Source of the DNA: Acanthaster planci
Taxonomy: Eukaryota; Echinodermata; Asteroidea; Valvatida; Acanthasteridae
Length of the DNA stretch: 64,000 bases
NCBI RefSeq assembly: GCF_001949145.1
Contig: NW_019091447.1
Location: forward strand, 446,316-510,315
Direction: 5' to 3'
A program made the position numbers and the translations under genes. The notes beneath the pieces were generated by a model that did no database searches, was not told the DNA's origin, and saw nothing but the letters and a program-made list of their open reading frames with translations. How positions within the stretch are numbered: position 1 is the first letter of the stretch; each line of letters starts with the position of its first letter. Shown piece by piece: positions 57,001 through 64,000 of this stretch.

Positions 57001-60000
57001 TGTCTGTGTTCTGTTTTCATATTTCTGAGACATTACCCTCACTTGGTGAAGTATTTTTCCAGAATTTCACTCATGTTCGTTCTTTTCCAATAACCATCAC
57101 ATTACCTTTCAGATGTGGACGTGGTAGAGTCCCCCTCATTGTACACACGCGTCCAGTCATTATTACATCCGAGATTCCGTGCCGTACCCACTGAAGGTAT
57201 TGGTCTGCCAATGTCCTTCCCTCGGCCTTGGTTGTCATTCATGTAGATGACCGCAGTAATTCCTGCCATTCTCAGGTCCTGCATGTTCTTGGTGCCATGG
57301 TTCAGAGTGTGTGACCTGCACAATGACAATGTGTCAGATGACAGTGTCCTTGCTTTCTGACTTTGCATGTCATTTTAGTCAAAATGTGTTGACTTCTTAG
57401 AAAACGAAATTCTAAAGAAATGCGTCACTGAAGTTGAAATGTTTGTGTGAAAAGGAAGCTGAAAAACTGAGCGGTTTTGTGGGCGTTCGATCTAGGTAAT
57501 CTATTCACATTTCTTGTAGTGGTCCCTCGAATACAGATCACATTCATCCCATCTGCACTATCAAAAGTCTCAGGTGTTCCGCATCATTATGTTTGCCAAC
57601 ATATCTGGACACTTCCTTTAAAATTCATCAAAGGAGGGCGGGATCGTCCAGTTCTTTGTAGTTTTACTGTCGATGTGCTTGCCTTCTCGCCTTCAGAACA
57701 TGTCCCAGTACATGCCGGGCCTGAAGATGCGCTGTATTTTGTATACTCTTGATTTCCTCTCAAGAGAAAAAAGCATAACTGTCATACATTGTGGCAGTCC
57801 TCATTATGCGTCTCTGTACTTAGTCCTTAACGTGAGCTGAGGAAATATTCCACTTCTTCTCAAAAATCTTGTCCGTGCTATTTCCTAACAAGCTTGTCCA
57901 AATGACACAACTACAGCGCAAGTACTAAATCCAGTCTTCAGCAAACCGATGTCTTCCTAAAATATTCAAGCTAAACAACACTGCCTTTCTGTCAAGTGAG
58001 CAAAGAAAAGACTCAAACTTTTCAACTTTGACGATCCTGCCCTCAACCTCTTCCTGTGCCGTTCCAATTTCTATTTCTTCAGAATGTGATCATCTAGTCA
58101 AAGTTCTGTGTCGCAGGTTTTGCTCGGTAGTGGGAGTCTGGCATGAACCCTTTGGAATGATTCGCGTAGAACACAGTATAAAATCACAGCTGACATCGCG
58201 TAATTTGATTCAAAGGAGTGCAGATTCCAACACACACCTCTACGTGAACATCCTCCGAATATTGCAGATTCACAAAGCCGCAATTTTAGATATTTGAGCA
58301 TTGTACAAGTGCATTTCACACACAATTCAAGATCTCACAAAATCTGAGTGTACATTTACGTCTGCATACATTTAGCATGTGTACATAAAACTTGTGAGTT
58401 TATGGGTGCTGGGTTTGAAGGTGTAGAACGTTCCATGGATCTTCTCAGGGACTTTGTCAAAATGGCTTCTTGTTAGATGAATAAGAAAAGTTGTCAGAGA
58501 CTGTCGGTTGTGAATCCTGTTGTGCTCTACATGTTGTACTGACATTTCAGCTTCATGAATAATGCATGAATGGTGGGCTCTACACTCCTTTGAAAGAAAA
58601 TGTTTGGTTGCTCATCAAGTGCTACTTTTTGTTGGTTTTGTTTGAGAGTCATTTCTGTATACTTATCTTCCAGCTTTAATCAAATTGTTGGATATTCTGG
58701 TGCTTGTAGAAGAATTGTTTTGCTAAGATGATTTTAGATGTGTTTCTTATAAAGACATTTTATTATAAATGCATGTTAGTAGTCACGCGGTGATGATGGA
58801 TAGTGAAGGAAATTTACATTAATTCTGTGTAATTCCATCTGTGTAACCTTTGCAACATGGTGGGCGCTCTTGTATGCATTCAATTTTCTGGTGATGTTGA
58901 AATGTGGTTTACCCTTGTGGACTGTGAAATAAGAAAAGCCTAAACACACCTTAAAAAAATGATGGCGAAGAGATGCTCAGTTTTACAGTTTAGAGGAAAG
59001 CTCACTTTTTAAAATCCCAAGTCAGGACGCATTAATGTTGACAATTTTTTTCATCTATAAATTTTTCTCAACACAGCAGGATTCTTGAAGCAGACATAAA
59101 TCGATTGAGAAGGAAATATCTTTTTATTGATAACATGTCAATTCAAACTTCCGTCTTGTTGTTTTTAGTCTCCATCTCTGATGTTCGGACACCGGACGCT
59201 GAGAGTTGCAGGGTTCATGCTGCTGACTTGTCTGGTCATGAGGTACATGGGATCAACCTGATCCGAAGACAGTTCTATGCACTCCTGGTCAAGAGGTTCC
59301 ATCACTTCCGACGGAGCAAGAAAGGTTTCTTTGCTCAGGTCAGTTAGAAAAACAGAAGCTGTGATTGAACGTTCTGGCCGTAGCTGGCAATAACATGCGT
59401 GCATATGGAAGCCCGTAGGTAGTGGTTACAACCAAGATCCAGAGACTTGTGGGTGTTACTACCAACAGTGGTTTTGCGGATGCTTCCTTCATTCTGTGCA
59501 ACCTTGTAAAATGAGGTTGTACTTGTTGCTATGCATCTTAGCAGTTTGTCTTTCCGTCCATTCTGATTTCTGAAGTTCATTTTATGTGCACAAATGCCTC
59601 TATGTGCTCGGCTGGTTCCCACCTCCCCCATACAATAGATACCAGCCAATAAAGTAAGGACCAGGAACTGGTCTGTACATCCGTTGGTGGGAATGCTTGA
59701 CTTGACCCCAATTGGTCATCATCAAGAAACTGTCCTGATTCACTGCTCCTGCTCTGATACTGTATCTCTGGTGAAGATGCAGAATACAGGTTTACTCGTG
59801 GCATTTATCTACTCTTGAGGCTCTCCAAGAAAGAGTTGCATCTCTAAACTTCTACAGCTGCAGGTTATCTTTTGCAAGTTAAGTCTGTCTACTTGACGCC
59901 CAAGATTTTCTGAACTCAGAAAATTAGGAAGAGAAAATGGATATTAAAACTTTATAGGAAGTTGGGAGATGCTTTCTCAAACCTTGAATTTTGAATTCTG

Positions 60001-63000
60001 GATTTTTTTTTTCTTTTTCTCCAGGTTATTTTGCCTGTTGTCTTCGTCTGCGTTGCCATGCTCTTCACTGTCCTCATGCCGCCCAAGACCGACACCAAGA
60101 AGCTCCCGCTGCTGCCCTGGCTGACCGGTACCCCAAACTATGTCTTCTACAGCAATGACAACCCCGGTGACAAGCTGTCCACTGGAATGGAGGCTAGCAT
60201 AACCCTGGACGAGCCTGGTATAGGGACCCGGTGCATGGCCGAGGACCCATTTACAGAAGAGTGAGTACAAATGGAATCAATTGGTTTCAAACGGTGTATC
60301 TAACTTCTTCTTGGCATTAGTTGCTCAGATTTTAGATTAAATTTTGTGCAGTGATTGGGGAGTTGAGTATCGGGCCAGCTTCAGCACAAGTCAGAATGTC
60401 TCACAACATGCAGGGGATTTGTGATATCCGCCCCACCATTCTGATTGCCCATCTTGCTTGAGATTTTCAGTGTCTGATACACTTCAAGTTGAGAGAACAT
60501 ATCTTGATCAACTTTGAAGCGGAATTTGTCTGAATATGAGCAAAAATAGTATTTTGGTATTTGATCCATGCCTTCATCCCTCAAAAATTTGTGGCTTTGT
60601 GAAAAGCTCTTTCAACAGATCCAGGTCTTAGATTGTGACTGTCTGCTCAATATTTTCCTTTTATGAAAAGGATTAATTTGGGTGTTGTGTAAGAGGCATC
60701 ATTTTCAAAATACCTGTTTGTTACCTACTTCAATTAGAGGAGCAGTTTTCAAGATAATCCTTCACCAAAATAGATTCATTGTTTTTATTTCAACAAATTG
60801 GTCTTTCAACTCAATCTCTAATATTGAACATTTCTCTTCTTGCGAAGTGGCTTCCCCTGTCAGCCCAAATCATCCACCGATTGGTCAACTGAGCAGATGG
60901 ACCCAGACCTTTATGAAAAATACCTGAATGGGGAATTGACGTGTGAGTGCAGTGGTAAATCGTTTCAGACGTGCGATAAAGGGGCGGAGGGCCCGCCCCC
61001 TCCGGAACGGACAGTCCCCACCACAGATATTCTCCAGAACTACACAGGCATGAACATCAGTTGGTTCCTCACGACCACCACCCTAGACTACATCTGGAAG
61101 AGGTAGGACTTGTCCAGTCCTGTGTGTCATTGCAATGGTAACAGACCGTGTTAGAGCTGACAGCCAATGTGATTTTGTGACAGTAGTTAATCTGCAGTTT
61201 TCTTTTTCTTTACCTGCTAGTTATTCTTTTTATTTGCAAAAAACACAAAAAGCCCTGTAGATTGTCTGCATGGAATTGCATCATTGTCTTCAGAGCATCT
61301 TAGAGCTGGTAGGAACATGTGGAGGGTTATGTACCATGAACCTTTCTACACTTGCATTGAAATGCTTTAATTTGCCGTAAATAAAAAGGGAGAAACACTT
61401 GTGTCCAATCAGATTTGGAGGAGTAAGTTTCCTGGACACAGACGAATTGGCCCCTCTCACTCCAAACATCAGCAAAGACTTGCTGGCTGACTGGTCCAAG
61501 ACGGATGGCTCATCGGACATCAATCTCCCTGGCCCAATTAACGTGAGATCAATTTGAGAAATCAAACATTCAAGACTACAATCCTCTTGTTGGAACTTGT
61601 TATGACATCCCCGTGCAGTGCCTTTTTTGTTTCCTTAACGTTAGTGCTGCCCCCTTGTGCCTGCGCTCACGTTGTGATTCGAGTTTGGGGCATCTGTGGC
61701 CCTTACATGTGAATATGCCCAAAAGCTATTCTTGATCAGGAAAAGGCATGTCGGCTGATTTCAGAGGTGGAGAGTCAAATTGTTGGGTATTATTTGGGCA
61801 TCCTTCTAGAATTAGAAATTCTCAGCTCTCCTAAAACATTGTATATCTCATTGCTCCTGAGACCTCCCTAGAAATACCTCTGGATTTCTTCATCATAATC
61901 TTGGCCGTCTGTTGATCTCGTTTTTACGCTGAAGCACAACCCTAGTGGTTTGTTTGTACAGAAATTACCCTCAACGGTTTGAAACATTGATTTGGTTAAG
62001 CCGTGCAAGTTTCTAATAATAATTAGTCACAGAGGGATGGGTGAAGTTCTTTGATAGCATTCAATTTTTAGTCAATCTTTTGTTTTTCCAATTCTGAGCA
62101 GGACTTGGTACCCTCAGACATAACCATGGAGGATATCTATGCTGTGATGCTGTCCCTTGCTCGCTTCAAAAACGTCAAGGTAAACGATTGACCCTTCAAA
62201 TTGTTTTCAGATTCCAATTTCATGTTTTCTTTTACTCCTCATCAGGCTTATAGGAGGTGTACACTTTTTGTAAGAATGACTAATTTGTTTAAGTACTGGT
62301 AGTTTGTATATTGTGGTCATTTTAATCCAATAGTGGCTGAATTTGATTTGAACCTTCCGACTTCCATATACTTCACCAGTGCACTACCGAGCTATCCAGT
62401 TTAATCGGGATCCCCGGGTTGTCGATGCTATGGGTTTAGGGCCACTTTATTAGACGCGCTTAGTGCAAGCACAATGAAACAATGATATTATAACAAATAT
62501 GGCAATTACTTCACCAGATTTGAGTGGTAATTTCTTTGCCCCTTTTGCTAGGTGTGGTGGGACAATAACGGTTACCATGCCCTTCCGGCCTTCATCAACG
62601 TCGCCAACAACATGCTGTTCCGTGGCAACATGGACGAGTCGGAGCGACACAAATATGGCATCACTACCTACAACTACCCCATCAACCTAACCAGCGACGA
62701 ACTCCAAGATATTATCATGTGAGTTGGTTGGTCCAGCAACGTCTGTTTAATCCAACGATGACTCATAAAAAGAAAATGTATAAAAAAAAAACAACATTAT
62801 GAGCGTTTCATGATGGCTGACATTTTAAAGACAATGGGAAATAAACTTTGTTCTAATTTTGTTCAGCTGAGAGCAGCGTCTGTACTGTCTATCAGATGCT
62901 ACTTTTTGACCTGTTATGGATTCGAAACAGGACTACCTTGTTAACTTTTGAAAAAAAAAAAGTTCATGTTCATTCCTGTGCAAAGATCTGTGCCATAATT

Positions 63001-63644
63001 TGTGCACATTGAGATGAAAATTGGTCTGGTTCCTTGATGCCCTCTGCATGTAGCACATAGCTGCTACCCATACTGTTCCTGTAGGGAGTCTAGGTCCTAC
63101 ACTGTACTTTACCTCTTTGACCTTCCCTCCTTTGGTCAAACCAGGAAGGAGCTACCCATCAGCATGAGCACAGCCATATTTGTTGTGTTTGCCCTGGCCT
63201 TTGTACCCGCAAGCTTTGTGGTCTTTCTGGTCACGGAGCGAGAGTCCAAGTCCAAACATCTTCAGTTTGTCAGCGGCATCAGCCCTACCACCTACTGGGT
63301 GTCCACGCTCCTCTGGGACCTGGTGAGTTAGTGAGCTCGTGTCCAGGGTCAAACCCCAAGCAGACCAGGGCCGTCACAACTTTTCTTAGTTGATGTTTTA
63401 TCTTTGTTATGATACAGATTGCTGTGCTCATAACTTGATAGCAGAGAGCCACCATCAAAGTCACTATTCAGTCCTTGTTTGGATAACTTTTTACCAAGAT
63501 GTACCCATTTCCAATTTTTTTTTCCCAGATGAACTTCTTGATTCCGGTCGTTTTGACCATATTGGTGTTCCGATGCTTCAGTCAGAAGGCTTATATCGGT
63601 ACGGAAGCCTTGCCAGCTACGATCCTGTTGCTGCTGATGTATGG
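28903..63644 (+). CDS. ABCA1-like: ABCA-subfamily lipid transporter (ABCA1/4/7 type), 39 coding exons, 3' end beyond window
   Basis: Full-length-type ABC exporter or flippase of phospholipids, sterols or retinoid-lipids, by family. I joined 39 exons with consistent phases, giving 6248 bases and about 2082 residues without a stop. Order: cytoplasmic start ([20 protein letters not shown], the ABCA N-terminal signature), TM1, large extracellular domain 1 (about 45-780), TM2-6 (about 780-1000), NBD1 (about 1040-1270), long linker, TM7 (about 1697), extracellular domain 2, TM8 and the next helix. The segments ILYTPDT, CVNLNK, YPCY and WYIEAVFPG match the ABCA1/4/7 branch, while [17 protein letters not shown] is closer to ABCA2, so orthology within the subfamily is open. 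It is about 330 residues longer than ABCA4 at the equivalent point. Walker A falls near residue 1090 rather than about 930-970. The remaining TM helices and NBD2 are outside the window. Confidence 0.96.
28969..30629 (+). other. ABCA intron 1
   Basis: Starts GTGGGC and ends CCCTTTCAG, phase 0. It contains the repeat copy at 29281-29400 and several TACATGTA words; the small open frames look spurious. Confidence 0.8.
29281..29400. repeat. Dispersed repeat, copy 1 (MITE-like, 120 bp)
   Basis: Ends are inverted: AGTAGGGT at 29281-29288 and ACCCTACT at 29393-29400. The interior contains further inverted words (ATTCGACC / GGTCGAAT). A second, diverged copy in the same orientation is at 35525-35645, sharing GGTGGGGGTATT, AGAAAAGCAAGAAATTC and TTTTTGAAGGCAGTTGGTCG. 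Confidence 0.75.
30724..32328 (+). other. ABCA intron 2
   Basis: GTGAGT to TTGAATCAG, phase 1. Rich in TACATGTA and related palindromic words, with dense clusters near 31545-31760. No exon-like frame is supported. Confidence 0.8.
32753..32868 (+). repeat. Tandem repeat, 4 x 29 bp
   Basis: Four head-to-tail copies of a 29-base unit (core CTGCATTAGTAGAGAT then AACCAGTCC) at 32753-32781, 32782-32810, 32811-32839 and 32840-32868. Copies differ at one to three bases. Alternate copies carry GATG or GATC, suggesting duplication of a two-unit block. It ends 48 bases before ABCA exon 4 and so abuts its branch-point/acceptor region. Confidence 0.9.
35525..35645. repeat. Dispersed repeat, copy 2
   Basis: Diverged copy of the 29281-29400 element in the same orientation. 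Relative to copy 1 it has a 9-10 base insertion carrying TGTACATG between ACCAGCT and AGTTTTTGAAGG, and its inverted terminus has decayed. Confidence 0.75.
37594..38140 (+). repeat. Diverged tandem duplication, period about 276 bp
   Basis: GCATTTGGGTCATT at 37594 recurs as CCATTTGGGTCATT at 37870. Downstream matching blocks occur in the same order: AGGGTCCAACAGTGTG / TGGGTCCACAGTGTG, GAAATTGATTTCAAA in both, and CTTGGAAATTA / CTTGGAATTAA. A third partial start (ATCCATTTGCAT) is at about 38129. Two indels between copies contain TACATGTA words. Confidence 0.75.
39441..39596 (+). mobile_element. Non-LTR retrotransposon (CR1/L2-like) fragment: C-terminal tail of reverse transcriptase ORF
   Basis: The frame encodes [29 protein letters not shown] and [15 protein letters not shown] before a stop at 39594-39596. 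This is the hallmark C-terminal tail of CR1/L2/Rex-type LINE ORF2 proteins (pattern: P.TR..YG.RSF..A.P.LWN.LP...R....L..FK..LKT.LF). Only this terminal part is present, so it is a 5'-truncated or decayed insertion, sense to the ABCA gene and inside its intron 4. Recognition is from the motif pattern, not a search. Confidence 0.75.
40443..42988 (+). CDS. ABCA1-like: ABCA exons 5-10: tandemly duplicated extracellular segment
   Basis: Exons 5-7: 40443-40567, 40969-41166, 41640-41724. Exons 8-10: 42202-42326, 42474-42671, 42920-42988. Residues 151-417. Exons 5 and 8 are both 125 bp (phase 1 to 0) and exons 6 and 9 are both 198 bp (phase 0 to 0). By eye exon 6 and exon 9 proteins share 16 of 66 positions without gaps, including both cysteines and the block LCNLT; exons 5 and 8 share L.L.LS patterns and start with the same split glycine. 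ABCA1 and ABCA4 have one such unit. Exons 7 and 10 (85 and 69 bp) are not clearly related. Many N-glycosylation sequons (for example NETT, NLTS, NTT, NLTD) fit an extracellular position. Confidence 0.93.
43621..48657 (+). CDS. ABCA1-like: ABCA exons 11-17: remainder of extracellular domain 1
   Basis: Exons 43621-43864, 44474-44607, 45144-45260, 46204-46404, 47065-47158, 47765-47882, 48478-48657 (residues 418-779). Recognisable family blocks in order: [77 protein letters not shown]. Exon 11 ends with a Ser/Lys/Asp-rich stretch ([12 protein letters not shown]) lacking a counterpart in ABCA1. Exons 13 and 14 join in frame across the assembly gap, so no exon need be missing there, although a phase-0 exon hidden in the gap cannot be excluded. 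Confidence 0.93.
45397..45494. repeat. Palindromic 98-bp element, copy 1, adjoining the assembly gap
   Basis: Internal palindrome: TTTTGTTCCACAGGG and CCCTGTGGAACAAAA flank a 19-base centre, and outer ends ATGGCTGCCATGTTGCAGG and CCTGCAAGATGGCTAC are imperfect inverted copies. Its inverted counterpart at 47905-48002 matches along the full 98 bases. It ends exactly where the N run starts, which probably reflects assembly trouble at repeats. Confidence 0.85.
45495..46106. other. Assembly gap (612 N)
   Basis: Run of undetermined bases inside ABCA intron 13 (between exons ending 45260 and starting 46204). Open frames that span it are artefacts of N translation. Flanking exons join in phase 0 across it. 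Confidence 0.99.
46550..46797. mobile_element. Fold-back element with 12-bp target duplication and internal minisatellite
   Basis: Direct copies of TCAGAATGCAAT flank the unit (46550-46561 and 46786-46797). Inside, GTTGTAGTCAAGACC at the left end is matched by the complement of GGTCTCGACTACAAC at the right end, and CACAAGACC continues the inverted match. The left half has expanded into a 12-bp tandem array (46570-46664). Sequence around GACAAAGGAATGC (46684) resembles stretches near 44095 and 53853, which may be older relatives. Confidence 0.7.
46570..46664 (+). repeat. Minisatellite, about 8 x 12 bp
   Basis: Units of the form CAAGACCAGACA: one of 11 bases and seven of 12, with variants CAAGATCTGACA, CAAGACCTGTCA and CAAGATCAGACA. 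It lies within the inverted terminal region of the 46550-46797 element. Confidence 0.9.
47905..48002. repeat. Palindromic 98-bp element, copy 2 (inverted relative to copy 1)
   Basis: Begins GTAGCCATCTTGCAGGGCAG and ends ATAGCAGCCATG, matching the reverse complement of 45397-45494 with about a dozen substitutions by eye. It starts 22 bases after the donor of ABCA exon 16. Same length and same inner palindrome, now degenerate. Confidence 0.85.
49018..49047. repeat. Short perfect hairpin (GTTGTGGGGAC arms)
   Basis: GTTGTGGGGAC at 49018-49028 and GTCCCCACAAC at 49037-49047 pair perfectly around an 8-base loop. Related words (GGGGACAA near 48983, TCCCCACAAC near 49082) lie on both sides, so this is probably part of a larger degraded repeat in ABCA intron 17. 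Confidence 0.6.
49483..51776 (+). CDS. ABCA1-like: ABCA exons 18-21: transmembrane helices 2-6
   Basis: Exons 49483-49705, 50090-50311, 50746-50953, 51651-51776 (residues 780-1039). Hydrophobic segments [79 protein letters not shown] and [20 protein letters not shown] are the TM bundle; [16 protein letters not shown] is the conserved coupling loop that contacts NBD1. Exon 21 encodes [16 protein letters not shown] followed by a variable Thr/Ser-rich spacer leading into NBD1. Confidence 0.95.
52050..54334 (+). CDS. ABCA1-like: ABCA exons 22-26: nucleotide-binding domain 1
   Basis: Exons 52050-52227, 52681-52812, 53034-53173, 53563-53700, 53997-54334 (residues 1040-1348). Walker A GHNGAGKT at 1089-1096, Q-loop CPQHNVLFD with Q1136, signature LSGGMKRK from 1188, Walker B VILDE with D1212 and catalytic E1213, D-loop GVDP, and H-switch STHHMDEAD with H1244. 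All catalytic positions are intact, so this site should bind and probably hydrolyse ATP. After residue about 1290 exon 26 continues into a Met/Gly/Pro-rich, poorly conserved tail. Confidence 0.96.
54492..59338 (+). CDS. ABCA1-like: ABCA exons 27-32: regulatory domain and long charged linker
   Basis: Exons 54492-54564, 55021-55238, 55720-55930, 56272-56559, 57113-57196, 59169-59338 (residues 1349-1696). Exon 28 and the start of exon 29 form the conserved RD1 fold ([31 protein letters not shown]). The rest of exon 29 is Arg/Ser-rich ([14 protein letters not shown]). Exon 30 is acidic, then Gln/Asn-rich, then basic with repeated [10 protein letters not shown]. Exon 31 (84 bp, phase 1 to 1, donor GTATTG) is a symmetric cassette exon that could be skipped. 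Exon 32 leads into TM7 with [20 protein letters not shown], matching the second ABCA half. NBD1 to TM7 spans about 400 residues versus about 200 in ABCA1. Confidence 0.85.
56560..59168 (+). other. ABCA introns 30 and 31
   Basis: Two introns on either side of the 84-bp exon 57113-57196. The second (57197-59168) has an open frame at 57477-57752, but it lacks suitable splice sites and family similarity, so I do not call it. No repeats stand out. Confidence 0.6.
60025..63644 (+). CDS. ABCA1-like: ABCA exons 33-39: TM7, extracellular domain 2 and start of later TM bundle (partial)
   Basis: Exons 60025-60260, 60848-61102, 61413-61542, 62102-62179, 62552-62718, 63145-63322, 63529-63644 (residues 1697-2082). 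TM7 is [20 protein letters not shown]. Extracellular blocks: [30 protein letters not shown] then [62 protein letters not shown]8 region is [20 protein letters not shown] followed by the conserved [17 protein letters not shown]. Exon 39 ends in TM sequence LLLLMYG with a phase-2 junction to an exon beyond 64000. Confidence 0.95.
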
Positions 63645-64000
63645 GTGAGTCCACAACCAGACCATTCCAAAATTGGACTGGTTGATGTCAGCAATGAGAG
63701 AAACGTCAATAGAGAAACATTGTATCTTGCAGTTCGTTTTCTTTTCACTTCTTGTGTACTGCAAATTCGAATGAATTTCTGCTCATGGTAGCTGAATTTT
63801 GGTTTTCCTTAAAACCTGGTTCACTAGCAAATGCCGAGATCAAACTCACCCCAATAGGAAAAGAAACACATTTTAAAAAGTAAGGCCAAGTTCGAGCAAC
63901 TGTTGACTTCTAGTTGATTTTCCCTGGCAACCTCTGCGTAAGGTATATCCGGGGTACCAGGCAAAATAGACCAGCGATTGGCAGTGGTTGTCTCTCTAAG
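63645..64000 (+). other. Start of ABCA intron 39
   Basis: Begins with a consensus donor GTGAGT after ATGTATGG (phase 2) and runs to the window edge without an exon. Confidence 0.85.

Noticed and set aside
57477-57752. Possible additional ABCA linker exon
   Set aside because: Open for 91 codons, but no acceptor/donor pair gives phase 1-1 and the translation shows no similarity to the linker or to ABCA proteins.
1-64000. Prokaryotic features, CRISPR arrays, rRNA or intact tRNA genes
   Set aside because: None seen: gene structure is eukaryotic, repeats lack regular spacers, and the only tRNA-like sequence is the truncated SINE head.

Overview
The window is nuclear DNA from an animal. Genes are split into short exons with GT/AG junctions whose phases join correctly, introns run from about 0.1 to 7.4 kb, and both multi-exon genes belong to animal families (transmembrane prolyl 4-hydroxylase; ABCA-type lipid transporter). 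Exon layout, repeat content and the AT-rich, TACATGTA-rich introns suit an invertebrate deuterostome (echinoderm, hemichordate or cephalochordate), but the species cannot be fixed from the sequence alone.

Layout. (1) 1-159: probable last exon of an unidentified + strand gene, followed by an AATAAA. (2) 160-5046: apparently non-coding, with a large fold-back repeat. (3) 5047-23935 (+): complete nine-exon P4HTM gene, 475 codons plus stop, with membrane anchor, two EF-hands and an intact Fe/2-oxoglutarate dioxygenase core. Its introns carry fold-back elements and a tRNA-derived SINE relic. (4) 24987-25958 (-): intronless rhodopsin-like GPCR, tail-to-tail with P4HTM; the predicted 3' ends overlap by about 0.1 kb. 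(5) 25959-28902: intergenic space between two divergent genes, with a fold-back element about 0.7 kb upstream of the next start codon. (6) 28903 to the window edge (+): full-size ABCA transporter of the ABCA1/4/7 type. I place 39 coding exons (about 2082 residues): first cytoplasmic segment, TM1, large extracellular domain, TM2-6, NBD1, a long regulatory linker, TM7, second extracellular domain and the start of the later TM block. NBD2 lies beyond 64000. A 612-base assembly gap (45495-46106) falls inside one of its introns.

Most notable. The first ABCA extracellular domain contains a tandem duplication of an exon pair: 125 + 198 bp occurs twice with identical exon lengths and phases. This accounts for most of its extra length over ABCA1/ABCA4. 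The 7.4 kb intron 4 is packed with the palindromic word TACATGTA, which appears inside indels between diverged repeat copies. Several unrelated fold-back (MITE-like) elements are present; two are flanked by 12-13 bp direct repeats, and one has a 12-bp minisatellite grown out of its terminal repeat. No functional link between the three neighbouring genes is evident: they act in ER/2-oxoglutarate chemistry, membrane signalling and lipid export respectively.
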